DNA from: Burkholderiales bacterium
GTDB lineage: Bacteria > Pseudomonadota > Gammaproteobacteria > Burkholderiales > Burkholderiaceae_C
Assembly: GCA_016213325.1 (NCBI GenBank)
Contig: JACRAY010000022.1
Span: 1-64,000, forward strand
DNA: 64,000 bases
Reading direction: 5' to 3'
Positions 33,907-42,775 of this stretch are shown here, in pieces; position 1 is the stretch's first letter, and every line of letters starts with the position of its first letter. A program made the position numbers and the translations under genes. The notes below the pieces were generated by a model. That model ran no database searches. It was not told where the DNA came from and worked only from the letters and a program-made list of their open reading frames with translations.

Positions 33907-35523
33907 ATGAATGATTCGAATCAGCCAAAGGCCTTAGACGTCCTCATCATCGGCGCCGGATTTGCCGGCCTTTACCAGCTGTACCGCGCTCGAAAAGCGG
34001 GCCTGACAGCTCGAGTGCTCGAAGCCGGCGACGACGTGGGCGGCACCTGGTACTGGAATCGATACCCCGGCGCGCGCTGCGACGTCGAAAGCCTTGACTA
34101 CTCGTTTTCCTTTGACAAAGACCTCGAACAGGAATGGACCTGGAGCGAGCGCTACGCGACACAGCCGGAAATCCTGCGCTACATCTGCCATGTGGCCGAC
34201 CGGTTCGACCTGCGGCGCGACATCCAGTTGCGGACGCGTGTGACGCGGGCCGTGTTCGACGAACAGGCAAAGAGATGGACGGTCGAGACACGTGCTGGTG
34301 AGTCGTCCGGTGCCCAGTTCCTCGTCCTGGCGACCGGATGCCTGTCAATTGCCCAGGCCCCGGACTTCAAAGGGCTGTCCAGCTTTGCTGGCAAGTGGTA
34401 TCACAGCGCCGATTGGCCCAAAGAGGGTGTCGACTTCACGGGCAAGCGGGTCGGCCTGATCGGCACCGGGTCCAGCGGGGTGCAGATGGCTCCGCTCATC
34501 GCGGAGCAGGCCGAACACCTGACCGTCTTCCAGCGCACCGCCAACTTCAGCGTGCCGGCGCAAAACGAGCCGCTCGACGACCAGGCTGTTCGTGATGCAA
34601 AGGCCAGCTACCCCGAACGGCGGGCCCGCGGGCGAGAAACCAGCAACGGCATCTGCCTGGAAGCGAATGACCAATCGGCCCTGGATGTCTCCGACGAAGA
34701 GCGGTTGCGCGAGTTCGAGTTCCGCTGGCGGGGTGCCGGTGGAGGATTCCGGATGCTGCGCGCTTTCAACGATCTGCTGATCAATGAGAAGTCCAACGAG
34801 CATGCCGCAAACTTCGTGCGCTCCAAGATCCGCGCGATTGTGCAGGACCCGAGAACGGCCGAGCTGCTCTGCCCCAAGGGCGACCTGCCGTTCGGCACAA
34901 AGCGCCTCTGTGTGGACTCGGGCTACTACGAAACCTTCAACCGGCCCAACGTGACGCTGGTCGACGTGAAGGCCGCTCCGATCGAGGAAGTGACCCTGCG
35001 TGGGTTGCGTACCAGCGAAGGCGAGCATGAGCTGGATGTTCTCGTATTCGCGACCGGTTTCGACGCCATGACGGGTGCGCTGCGCGCGATCGACATCCGC
35101 GGCGTGGGAGGAGTGGCGCTGCGCGAAAAGTGGGAGCACGGGCCACGAACGTATCTCGGCATATCGAGCGCGGGCTTTCCCAACATGTTCATCATCGCGG
35201 GGCCCGGCAGCCCCTCAGTGCTCAGCAACATGGTCCACTCGATCGAAGAGCACGTTGATTGGGTCACGCGCTTGATTCTGCACGCGCGTGGCAGCAGTCG
35301 GTCACTTGTCGCAGCCGGCATACAGGCGGAGAACGAGTGGGTGCACCATGTCAACGAGGTGGCTGATCGCACACTCTACCCGCGGGGGAACTCATGGTAC
35401 GTTGGCGCCAATATTCCGGGCAAGCCTCGCGTCTTCATGCCGTACGTAGGCGGGGTGCCCGCTTACCGCAACATTCTGAACGACGTGGCCAATGACGGTT
35501 ATCGTGGATTTGCACTCTCTTGA
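33907..35523 (+). CDS. Baeyer-Villiger monooxygenase (flavin-containing, type I)
   Basis: A 538-residue FAD/NADPH monooxygenase. Motifs in order: GAGFAG near 16-21; the BVMO-specific GGTWYWNRYPGARCD near 45-60; the type I fingerprint FxGxxxHxxxW as FAGKWYHSADW near 160-170; and the NADPH fold IGTGSSG near 184-190. It converts cyclic or aliphatic ketones to lactones or esters with O2. Coupled to the HSL esterase upstream (17-base gap). Exact ketone unknown; length and motifs are like cyclohexanone-type enzymes. Confidence 0.92.
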   Translation: MNDSNQPKALDVLIIGAGFAGLYQLYRARKAGLTARVLEAGDDVGGTWYWNRYPGARCDVESLDYSFSFDKDLEQEWTWSERYATQPEILRYICHVADRFDLRRDIQLRTRVTRAVFDEQAKRWTVETRAGESSGAQFLVLATGCLSIAQAPDFKGLSSFAGKWYHSADWPKEGVDFTGKRVGLIGTGSSGVQMAPLIAEQAEHLTVFQRTANFSVPAQNEPLDDQAVRDAKASYPERRARGRETSNGICLEANDQSALDVSDEERLREFEFRWRGAGGGFRMLRAFNDLLINEKSNEHAANFVRSKIRAIVQDPRTAELLCPKGDLPFGTKRLCVDSGYYETFNRPNVTLVDVKAAPIEEVTLRGLRTSEGEHELDVLVFATGFDAMTGALRAIDIRGVGGVALREKWEHGPRTYLGISSAGFPNMFIIAGPGSPSVLSNMVHSIEEHVDWVTRLILHARGSSRSLVAAGIQAENEWVHHVNEVADRTLYPRGNSWYVGANIPGKPRVFMPYVGGVPAYRNILNDVANDGYRGFALS

Positions 35524-35533
35524 TCGCGGACGT

Positions 35534-36511
35534 TCAGTCCAGGCGCACGTTAGCGGCCTTGATCAGGTCGCGGTAGTACTCGTAGTCCTGCCGGAAGTAC
35601 ATATCAAAGTGTTTGGGTGTGCCGCCGGCAGGAGTGACGCCGAATCCCTTGAGCCATGCCACGTACTCGGGCTTGCCCAGCGCAGTGTTGACGTCCCGGG
35701 CGATCTTGTCGACGATCGGCATGGGTGTCTTTGCCGGTGCAAACAGACCGAACCATTGGTCCCGCGTGAAACCACCCAGCCCTGCCTCTTCCAGCGTGGG
35801 CACTTGCGGCAACACCGTAGAGCGCGTGGCACCCGTGGATCCGATCATCAGGACCTTGCCGCTGTCCAATCCTATGCGGGCGGTGGTGTAGGGCAGCAGG
35901 CCCGAGTCGATCTCGCCGGTCATGAGCCCCTGCACGACGACGGACGTGCTCTTGTAGGGGACGTGGAGGATGTCGACATTGGCCTTCTTTTGCAGGGCGG
36001 TCAGGAGCAGGTGTGAGGTGGAGCCATTTCCGTATGAGCCGAACGAGAGCTTCCCAGGCTTGCGGCGCGCCAGTTCGGTGAACTCGGACACCGTGTTCAC
36101 ACCCAGAGCCTTGGTAACGGCCAGGTACAAGGGCTCAACGGACACGCGAACAACTGGGGTCAGGTCATTCAGCGTGTCGAAGGGCATTTTTGTGCGCAGG
36201 TGCGGGTTCTGCGCGATGGTTGCGATCTGCGCCAGGAGCGTGTAGCCATCGGGCTTGGCGTGCGCAACCTCGGCGGTGCCGATGATTGAATCGGCCCCGC
36301 CCTTGTTGTCGACGACCACGGGCTGACCCCACATCGTTTCGAGCTCACGCGCCAGACGACGCGCCGCAGCGTCGATGCCTCCCCCTGTTCCGTAAGGCAC
36401 GACCAGGCGCACCGGGCGGTTGGGATATTCCGGTTCCGCCCCCAAGGCCTGTTGAGCCAGCAGCGGAAGGGATGTCAGGCAAAAAGTCGCTTGTCGACGG
36501 TTGAGTTTCAT
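35534..36511 (-). CDS. Bug-family (TTT) periplasmic substrate-binding protein
   Basis: A 325-residue binding protein: signal peptide beginning MKLNRRQATFCLTSLPLLAQ and ending near GAEPE, then YPNRPVRLVVPYGTGGGID and WGQPVVVDNKGGADS. It is clearly related to the protein at 49022 (shared RQA...L, PVRLVVPYxxGGGxDAAAR, IAxxNPHLRxKMPFDT and the C-terminal RQDxxYYRDLIKAAN). The start ATG with AGGAG upstream is chosen over a longer frame; a hairpin overlaps this site. Its end is convergent with the BVMO gene, 10 bases apart. Confidence 0.92.
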   Translation of the reverse strand: MKLNRRQATFCLTSLPLLAQQALGAEPEYPNRPVRLVVPYGTGGGIDAAARRLARELETMWGQPVVVDNKGGADSIIGTAEVAHAKPDGYTLLAQIATIAQNPHLRTKMPFDTLNDLTPVVRVSVEPLYLAVTKALGVNTVSEFTELARRKPGKLSFGSYGNGSTSHLLLTALQKKANVDILHVPYKSTSVVVQGLMTGEIDSGLLPYTTARIGLDSGKVLMIGSTGATRSTVLPQVPTLEEAGLGGFTRDQWFGLFAPAKTPMPIVDKIARDVNTALGKPEYVAWLKGFGVTPAGGTPKHFDMYFRQDYEYYRDLIKAANVRLD

Positions 36512-36539
36512 TTGGGTGCTCCTGTGCGGTGCGCCCAAA
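36511..36539 (-). promoter_or_regulatory. Hairpin that can mask the ribosome-binding site of the Bug gene
   Basis: Stem TTTGGGtGC (36511-36519) with GCgCCCAAA (36531-36539), 8 pairs and one mismatch, 11-base loop. On the minus strand the AGGAG site straddles loop and stem, and the stem reaches the start codon. This could tune translation; no experimental support is visible. Confidence 0.35.
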
Positions 36540-36646
36540 GATAGATTGAGTTATCCGTCGTGGCAATAGGGCTATCAGCAAACCTGCTCGCATGCGCAGG
36601 GCAGGAGACGGGCAGGCTCATGCTCGCGCGCAGACGGGAATTCCCA

Positions 36647-37348
36647 TCACTTCTGCGAGAGGCCGTTCAAGAGCATCTCGAGGAGGTTGTCCGATATCTC
36701 CGTCACTGCCTGATCGGTCTGCACGTCGACGTTGTGCACCATGCGCACAAGGGGAGCCAGGGAGAACATGAACGAGCAGGCGTTGAGGATGGCGTTGGTG
36801 GCGATGTAGGTGGGAATCAGCTTGGTCGTTCCAGCCGCGTTCGCCTGGCGCAGGGTGTCGTCCAGGGCCAGCAGGCGGGCCCGCACGAAGGTGTCTACCA
36901 ACCACTTCAGCCTGGGACTCTCCGCCAGGGTCTCGTGCACAAGGATCCGGGCGAGGTCCGGCTGGTGGGCGCTGAGCGCGATGAACCGCCGGATCATCAC
37001 CTTCAGCCGCATGAGCGGGTCGAGGTCGCGCAACTCACCCATGTGAAGGGGAAAGCGCCGATCCAGGTCCGTGATCATGAAGGTGATGCTCTCCCGCCAG
37101 AGTTCTTCCTTGGTGCCGAAGTGGTAGTGGATGATTGCCTGCGACATATCGGCCGCGCGGGCGATTTCTCCGGTGGAAACCGCATCAAATCCGTGCTGCG
37201 CGAACTTCGTGCTGGCAATCAGGAGGATGCGCTGCCTGGCTGTGCCCGACGGCTCTTTGCCCGGCTCGGGCGACTTGCGCGGCGCGGACGAACGGGCCCT
37301 CGCTGGCGGTTTGCGATTGCGCTTCGCAACGAGCTTGCGTTCAGGCAT
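36647..37348 (-). CDS. TetR-family transcriptional regulator, copy 3
   Basis: A 233-residue TetR protein with a basic, proline-rich N-terminal tail (about 1-35, KRNRKPPARARS...) before the helix-turn-helix (ILLIASTKFAQHGFDAVSTGEIARAADMSQAIIHYHFGTKEELWRES, broken here only by domain order, about 37-85). It differs from the other two TetR proteins. It is divergent from the MaoC-like gene at 37523 and preceded by its own palindrome. The start at MPERKL is preferred over a 15-codon longer frame. Confidence 0.9.
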   Translation of the reverse strand: MPERKLVAKRNRKPPARARSSAPRKSPEPGKEPSGTARQRILLIASTKFAQHGFDAVSTGEIARAADMSQAIIHYHFGTKEELWRESITFMITDLDRRFPLHMGELRDLDPLMRLKVMIRRFIALSAHQPDLARILVHETLAESPRLKWLVDTFVRARLLALDDTLRQANAAGTTKLIPTYIATNAILNACSFMFSLAPLVRMVHNVDVQTDQAVTEISDNLLEMLLNGLSQK

Positions 37349-37382
37349 GAATCCTCCTGGGGCTGAGTGGACCCAAAGAGGG

Positions 37383-37425
37383 CCGACCAGCAATCATAGC
37401 CAGACCGACCAGCTTGGCTGATCGG
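37383..37425. promoter_or_regulatory. Candidate operator of TetR copy 3
   Basis: An imperfect 21-bp palindrome at 37405-37425, CCGA-N-CAGC-N3-GCTG-N-TCGG, plus an extra half-site CCGACCAG at 37383-37390, 22 bases away. It lies 57 bases upstream of the TetR start and about 100 before the divergent MaoC-like gene, the expected place for an autoregulatory operator. Confidence 0.45.
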
Positions 37426-37522
37426 CACCAGCCCTTTGCCGTCCTCATGCCCAGCAAAGTTAAGTACAAACCCTCATAATGCAGATTATTCTAACTGCCA
37501 TACTGGTTGATCTAACAGTTTT

Positions 37523-38428
37523 ATGACTGATCTTTGCTTGAAACCCCTCGATGTCGACGCACTCCTTGCCTGGCCTTTTCGCGACGTCCCGGTGGCGTAC
37601 GGCGAGGAGCGGACCATGCTTCATGCGCTGGCTGTGGGTCTGGGCGGCGACCCCGTCGACGAGCGGCAGTTGCGCTACGTGTACGAGCCAGGACTGAAGG
37701 CATTCCCCACGCTTGCGCTGGCGATCGGCCTGACCGATGACGCCGGCTACTTGCATGACCCGCGAATCGGGATCGACTTTCCCCGCATGTTGCACGGGCA
37801 GACTGGCTTGCGCTGGCACAAACCCCTGGCCGCGGCTGCCGAGATGACCAGCAGGTTCGCTATCGAAAGCGTGACTGATCGTGGGGTGGACAAGGGCGCA
37901 GTGCTTCGCTTCAGCCGCACGCTGCGCGACCGCGCCAGCGGCGACCTGGTGGTCACGGAGACGGGTGTGTACCTGCTGCGTGGCAATGGCGGTTTCTCAC
38001 CGGCCATGGGAACCGTCGGGCCATCGACAGCGCCTGCACCCGTGCCATCGACACCTTGCAGCCAGTCCATCGAGCTCGCCACGTTGCCCCAATCCGCGTT
38101 GCTTTACCGGCTGGCCGCAGGGGACGCCACTGGCCTGCATGCAAGCCCAAGTCTTGCGCGGCAGGCTGGCTTCGAGCGGCCGGTGCTACAGGGAGGATGC
38201 AGTTTCAGTGTGACCGCCCACGGCCTCATTTCGATGTTGTGCGACTACGACGGCGACCGATTGCTGGCGATGGACGCGCGCTTTACATCCCCGGTCTGTC
38301 CCGGTGAGCACCTGAAGGTGGAGGCCTGGCGTACGGGGCCTGGGAAAGCGGCATTCCGCACGACCTCCCTGCCCAGACGCGTGGTCGTGCTGGACAACGG
38401 CTCTTGCGAGTTCGAATCACCGTGCTAG
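37523..38428 (+). CDS. MaoC-like hydratase with two hot-dog regions
   Basis: A 301-residue protein resembling the enoyl-CoA hydratase 2 part of peroxisomal multifunctional enzyme: an N-terminal hot-dog region (about 1-150) and a C-terminal one with the hydratase motif YRLAAGDATGLHASP near residues 193-207, where the catalytic Asp and His are kept. The usual GDxNPLH Asn-Pro is Thr-Gly here and HGLC is QGGC, so activity may differ. It hydrates 2-enoyl-CoA to (R)-3-hydroxyacyl-CoA in family members. First gene of a plus-strand unit with nitroreductase, racemase and acyl-CoA dehydrogenase; no clear ribosome-binding site. Confidence 0.82.
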   Translation: MTDLCLKPLDVDALLAWPFRDVPVAYGEERTMLHALAVGLGGDPVDERQLRYVYEPGLKAFPTLALAIGLTDDAGYLHDPRIGIDFPRMLHGQTGLRWHKPLAAAAEMTSRFAIESVTDRGVDKGAVLRFSRTLRDRASGDLVVTETGVYLLRGNGGFSPAMGTVGPSTAPAPVPSTPCSQSIELATLPQSALLYRLAAGDATGLHASPSLARQAGFERPVLQGGCSFSVTAHGLISMLCDYDGDRLLAMDARFTSPVCPGEHLKVEAWRTGPGKAAFRTTSLPRRVVVLDNGSCEFESPC

Positions 38429-38460
38429 GCGCACAATTTTTTGTCTATGAAGGAGAGCCT

Positions 38461-39129
38461 GTGAACGTTTCGAAAGCCCTGGAGTCGCGTACTGCCGTGC
38501 GCGCGTACCTGGATAAGCCTGTTGCCTCCGACCTGCTCCAGGAGATTCTCATGGCCGCGGCCCGGTCTCCTTCGGGAGGGAACCTTCAACCCTGGCATGT
38601 GTGGGCATTCACCGGCGACCATCTGAGCCGGTTCAAAGCCATCGTCGCAGAGAAGTCGCGAGCCCAGCCGATGGGAGAGGGTACCGAATACAAGATCTAT
38701 CCCGACAGTCTCGCAGAGCCTTACAGGACCCGACGATTCAAGAATGGAGAAGATCTCTATCGCGCCCTGGGCATCCCACGTGAAGACAAGGCCGCGCGTC
38801 TCGGGCAGTTCGCCAAGAACTTCGAATTCTTCGGCGCCCCCGTCGGGCTCATTTTCACCATCGATCGCCAGATGGAGCCGGGCCAGTGGGCCGATCTCGG
38901 CATGTACATGCAATCCGTGATGCTTCTCGCGCAGGAGCACGGCCTCAGCACGTGTCCGCAGGAGGCCTGGGCGCTGTGGCACAAGACCATCGAGGACTTC
39001 GTCGATCTTCCCAAGAACCTCATGGTCTTTGCTGGCATGGCGCTCGGCTATGCCGACAGCAGCCATCTCATTAACGCCTGGCGTAGCGATCGGGCTCCTG
39101 CTTCCGAATTCCTGACGATCCTCGCCTGA
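38461..39129 (+). CDS. Nitroreductase family flavoprotein, copy 1
   Basis: A 222-residue FMN-dependent nitroreductase-fold protein: ESRTAVRAYLDKPV and ARSPSGGNLQPWHVW at the N-terminus (FMN phosphate and active-site loops) and GLSTCPQEAW in the C-terminal half. The start is a GTG with AAGGAG upstream, 32 bases after the hydratase. A paralogue occurs at 48197, also in the acyl-CoA region. The physiological substrate is probably not a nitro compound; a quinone, enone or enoyl derivative is conceivable. Confidence 0.85.
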   Translation: MNVSKALESRTAVRAYLDKPVASDLLQEILMAAARSPSGGNLQPWHVWAFTGDHLSRFKAIVAEKSRAQPMGEGTEYKIYPDSLAEPYRTRRFKNGEDLYRALGIPREDKAARLGQFAKNFEFFGAPVGLIFTIDRQMEPGQWADLGMYMQSVMLLAQEHGLSTCPQEAWALWHKTIEDFVDLPKNLMVFAGMALGYADSSHLINAWRSDRAPASEFLTILA

Positions 39130-39145
39130 GGGAGTCGGACTTCGC

Positions 39146-40288
39146 ATGAGCCGCACTGGACCACTCGACGGCTATCGCATCGTCGAATTTGCCGGCAAGG
39201 GGCCAGGTCCCTTGTGCGGCATGCTGCTTGGGGACATGGGCGCGGATGTGATACGGATCGAAAGGTCGGTTGAACACACTGGCAGCCGGCGGTCGGACGA
39301 GGGACTCGATGTCGTCCATAGAAACCGCCGCTCCGTGGTGCTCGACCTCCGGCAGCCGCAGGCCAGAATCGCCGCTTTGCGTATCGCAGCGTCGGCCGAT
39401 GGATTGATCGAAGGGTTCCGCCCTGGTGTCATGGAAAGGCTGGGCCTCGGACCCGAGGCATGCCTGTCCGCCAATCCGCGGCTCGTGTATGGACGAGTCA
39501 CCGGCTGGGGACAAAGCGGCCCGCTGGCGGCGCGCGCCGGACACGACATCAATTACCTCGGACTCACCGGAGCGCTGCACGCCATCGGCCCGCGCGACGG
39601 TCCGCCGGTTCCACCGCTCAACCTGGTGGCCGATAACGGCGGGGGCGCAATGTACCTGGCTTTCGGATTGGTGTGTGGTTTGCTCGAGGCGAAGAAGTCC
39701 GGCGCGGGGCAGCTGATCGACGTGGCCATGACCGATGCGGTTTCGAGTTTGATGACCCCGATCCATGGCATCTACAACGCCGGTTTGTGGCAGGACAGGC
39801 GCGGCTCGAACCTGCTGGACGGAGGCGCGCCGTTCTATGGTGTGTACGAGACCCGCGATGACGGGTACATGGCCGTCGGTCCCATCGAACCTGCATTCTT
39901 CGCGGAGTTCATCCAGCGGCTCGGCCTGCCTGAGGGTGAATTCGCTGAGCGCATGGATCCCGCCAACTGGCCAGCGCAGGGGATCCTGATCCAAGCGGCA
40001 TTTCGCCAGAAAACGCGTGTCGAATGGGAGGCCTTGTTCGAAGGCTCCGACGCCTGCGTCACGCCCGTGCTGTCTTTGAGCGAGGCGCCCAAGCACCCCC
40101 ACAACCAGGCACGCGGCACGTTTATTGAAGTGGACGGTGTCGTGCAGCCCGCCGTGGCACCGCGGTTCTCGCGAACACCCGGTGCGGTGCGTTCCGCGGC
40201 GCCGCAGGCCGGGGCGGACGGACGCGCAGTCTTTGAAGAAGTCGGTTTCACACCGAAGGAGATCGACGAGCTCCTCGAATCGGTCTAG
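39146..40288 (+). CDS. Alpha-methylacyl-CoA racemase (CaiB/BaiF CoA-transferase family III)
   Basis: A 380-residue family III protein. Unlike CoA-transferases of the fold it carries the racemase residues: His in AGHDINYLGL near 132, Asp in NLVADNGGG near 161, and Glu in VGPIEPAFF near 247. It should interconvert (R)- and (S)-2-methylacyl-CoA so that acyl-CoA dehydrogenase can act. This points to branched, perhaps isoprenoid-like or alicyclic, substrates. Followed by an acyl-CoA dehydrogenase after 8 bases. Confidence 0.88.
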   Translation: MSRTGPLDGYRIVEFAGKGPGPLCGMLLGDMGADVIRIERSVEHTGSRRSDEGLDVVHRNRRSVVLDLRQPQARIAALRIAASADGLIEGFRPGVMERLGLGPEACLSANPRLVYGRVTGWGQSGPLAARAGHDINYLGLTGALHAIGPRDGPPVPPLNLVADNGGGAMYLAFGLVCGLLEAKKSGAGQLIDVAMTDAVSSLMTPIHGIYNAGLWQDRRGSNLLDGGAPFYGVYETRDDGYMAVGPIEPAFFAEFIQRLGLPEGEFAERMDPANWPAQGILIQAAFRQKTRVEWEALFEGSDACVTPVLSLSEAPKHPHNQARGTFIEVDGVVQPAVAPRFSRTPGAVRSAAPQAGADGRAVFEEVGFTPKEIDELLESV

Positions 40289-40296
40289 CGCGCGAC

Positions 40297-41442
40297 ATGG
40301 CCGACACGATCACGTTGCCAAGAACCCTGTTTTCGGGAGAGCACGACCAGTTTCGCGATCAGGTGCGGCGCTTCGTGGCGCAGGAAATCGTGCCGCATCA
40401 CCGCCAGTGGGAGCGGGCGCAAAAAGTGCCGCGAGAACTCTGGCAAAAGGCGGGTTCATTGGGCCTGTTGTGCTGCACCGTCCCCGAGGCATGGGGCGGG
40501 GCGGGGGCAGACTATCTCTATAGCGCCATCGTGCTGGAGGAGCTTGCCAGTGCCCATGCGCCGGGTCCGGGTTTCGGCATTCATTCCGAAATGGCCGTGC
40601 CGTACATCGTGAACTTCGGCAGCGATGCACAAAGGAAGCAATGGCTGCCGCAGCTCGTGAGCGGGGAAGTCATTGCGGGGATTGCAATGACCGAGCCCAG
40701 CGCCGGCAGCGACCTGCATGCGATCCGCTGCTCGGCGCGGCCGGAGGGCGACGGCTGGCGTTTGTCGGGCCAAAAGGTTTTCATCTCCAACGGCCAACTG
40801 GCGGATGTGCTCATCGTGGCGGCCAGGATTGCCGGGAGCGAGAAGCTCTCGCTGTTCATCGTGGATGCGGCCAGCCCGGGGGTGGCACGGGGCCGCAACC
40901 TCGAGAAGCTCGGCAATCACGCCCAGGACACATCTGAACTCTTCTTCAGCGACGTCAGGTTGCCGGACGACAGCTTGCTCGGCGAGGCGGGGCAAGGGTT
41001 CAAGTACCTGATGCACGGGCTTGCGCGTGAGCGGCTCACGATCTGCGTGAACTGCCAGGCGCGTGCCGAAGCCGTGCTTCGCGACACCGTGGCTTACGTG
41101 GGCGACCGCGAGGTCTTCGGCGCGCCGCTGTCGCAAATGCAGAACACGCGCTTCGTTCTCGGCGCGGTCAAGGCCGACCTGATCGCGGGGAGGGCGCTGG
41201 TCGACAGGCTGCTGCTGGACCACATGGACGGGCGTCTGGACAGTGCCACTGCCGCTGCAGCAAAGCTCTGGGTCACCGAAGCGCTCGGCCGGACGGTCGA
41301 TGCCTGTCTCCAGCTGCATGGCGGCTGGGGTTACATGCGCGAGTACGCCATCGCGCGGGCTTATGCGGATGCGCGCGCGGAGCGGATTGCCGGTGGCAGC
41401 TCCGAAGTGATGAAGGAAATAGTCGCACGGACGCTGTGGTAA
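40297..41442 (+). CDS. Acyl-CoA dehydrogenase, copy 1
   Basis: A 381-residue flavoprotein with the three-domain ACAD layout. The FAD-binding signature is GIAMTEPSAGSDLHAIR near 127-143; the C-terminal LHGGWGYMREYAIARAYADAR and GGSSEVMKEI segments are typical. It is a paralogue of the enzyme at 45350 (both LFSxEHxxFRxxxRRF... at the N-terminus). Likely role: first oxidation of a branched acyl-CoA delivered by the racemase. Last gene before operator copy 3. Confidence 0.92.
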   Translation: MADTITLPRTLFSGEHDQFRDQVRRFVAQEIVPHHRQWERAQKVPRELWQKAGSLGLLCCTVPEAWGGAGADYLYSAIVLEELASAHAPGPGFGIHSEMAVPYIVNFGSDAQRKQWLPQLVSGEVIAGIAMTEPSAGSDLHAIRCSARPEGDGWRLSGQKVFISNGQLADVLIVAARIAGSEKLSLFIVDAASPGVARGRNLEKLGNHAQDTSELFFSDVRLPDDSLLGEAGQGFKYLMHGLARERLTICVNCQARAEAVLRDTVAYVGDREVFGAPLSQMQNTRFVLGAVKADLIAGRALVDRLLLDHMDGRLDSATAAAAKLWVTEALGRTVDACLQLHGGWGYMREYAIARAYADARAERIAGGSSEVMKEIVARTLW

Positions 41443-41445
41443 AAA

Positions 41446-41460
41446 TGAATGTAGATTTAC
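41446..41460. promoter_or_regulatory. TRAAT-N4-ATTTAC operator (copy 3 of five)
   Basis: TGAAT-GTAG-ATTTAC followed by TTTTGTC, directly after the acyl-CoA dehydrogenase stop and about 85-100 bases before the thiolase start. It marks a separately controlled promoter for the thiolase-to-nitroreductase operon. Confidence 0.6.
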
Positions 41461-41543
41461 TTTTGTCAGATTCTCTGGCTTAATTGCGGCATCAAGCGGC
41501 TCTCATTGCAGCCATGCCGCAGTTGCCAAAGCAAGGAACAATC

Positions 41544-42752
41544 TTGGAAGCATTCATTTATGACGCCGTGAGGACGCCGCGCGGACGCGGCAAGGCCAAC
41601 GGCGCACTGCACACACTGGCGCCGCTCGAACTCGGCGCTGCCGTCCTGAAATCGCTGCCGCAACGCGGCACCTTTTCGCCGGACGTGGTGGACGAGGTCA
41701 TCTTCGGTTGCGTGGAGGCGGTGGATGACCAGGGTGCCAACCTGGCGCGCTCAGCGGTGCTGGAAGCTGGCTGGGGCGATACGGTTGCGGGCTTCATGGT
41801 TGCGAGGTTCTGCGGTTCCGCGCTCGACGCCGTGAATACCGGCGCCGCCAAGGTCATGTCAGGACAGGCCGACTGCATCGTGGCGGGCGGCGTCGAGATG
41901 AATTCCCTCGTGCCGATGCTGGTGGGAACGGGCGGTCCCTCCGTAAGCGATGTGTTCTTCAACGACCGCGTCATGCAGACACCGCAGGGCGTGGCCGCCG
42001 ACCTGATTGCCACGCTCGAGGGCTTCTCGCGCGCGGACGTGGACGCGTTTGCCGCGACGTCGCACCGGCGTGCGTACGAGGCGAAGAGCGCCGGTGCCTT
42101 CCAGCGCTCCATCGTGCCGGTCCACGACCGCGTGGGCCGCCTGCTGCTGGGCGAAGACGAACTCGTGCGCAACGATGTCACGGCCGAAAGCCTCGGCAAA
42201 CTGAAGGCGTCCTTCGCCGAGAGCGGCCAGAAGATGGGCTTCGACGCGACCGTCCGCTACCGTTATCCGCAAGTCGACCGCATCGACCACATCCACCACG
42301 CCGGCAATTCATCGGGCATCGCCGACGGCGCGTCGGCCGTCTTGATCGGCAACGAAAGCGCCGGCCGCAAGCTCGGGCTGAAGCCCCGCGCTCGCATCGT
42401 GGCCACCGCCACAGCGGCCAGCGATCCCTGCATCATGCTGACCGCGCCGGTGCCGGCCGCCATCAAGTGCCTGGTGCGCGCGGGGCTGGGCGTTGAAGAC
42501 ATCGACCTGTTCGAGGTCAATGAAGCCTTCGCATCGGTCGTGCTCCATTTCATGCGCCACATGAGGGTCCCGCACGACAAGGTCAATGTGGTCGGTGGTG
42601 CCATTGCGCTGGGCCATCCGGTGGGTGCCACGGGCGGCATGCTGGTGGGAACCATGGTCGACGAGCTGGAGCGCCGAAGCGCCAGGCGCGCGCTGGTGGT
42701 GATGTGCACCGGCCTTGGCATGGCGGTCGCGACCATTGTCGAGCGCGTCTGA
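41544..42752 (+). CDS. Acetyl-CoA acyltransferase (thiolase)
   Basis: A 402-residue thiolase. The nucleophilic Cys is in RFCGSALDAV near 90, the NEAFA motif follows, His in GHPVGATGG near 357 and the second Cys in MCTGLGMA near 388. It performs the last step of beta-oxidation, acyl transfer to CoA with release of acetyl-CoA (or propionyl-CoA from methyl-branched chains). The TTG start with AAGGAAC upstream gives the family's usual N-terminus (EAFIYDAVRTPRGRGK); an ATG ten codons earlier is possible. Confidence 0.92.
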   Translation: MEAFIYDAVRTPRGRGKANGALHTLAPLELGAAVLKSLPQRGTFSPDVVDEVIFGCVEAVDDQGANLARSAVLEAGWGDTVAGFMVARFCGSALDAVNTGAAKVMSGQADCIVAGGVEMNSLVPMLVGTGGPSVSDVFFNDRVMQTPQGVAADLIATLEGFSRADVDAFAATSHRRAYEAKSAGAFQRSIVPVHDRVGRLLLGEDELVRNDVTAESLGKLKASFAESGQKMGFDATVRYRYPQVDRIDHIHHAGNSSGIADGASAVLIGNESAGRKLGLKPRARIVATATAASDPCIMLTAPVPAAIKCLVRAGLGVEDIDLFEVNEAFASVVLHFMRHMRVPHDKVNVVGGAIALGHPVGATGGMLVGTMVDELERRSARRALVVMCTGLGMAVATIVERV

Positions 42753-42775
42753 ACAACCCGAACAGGAAGCAACAC

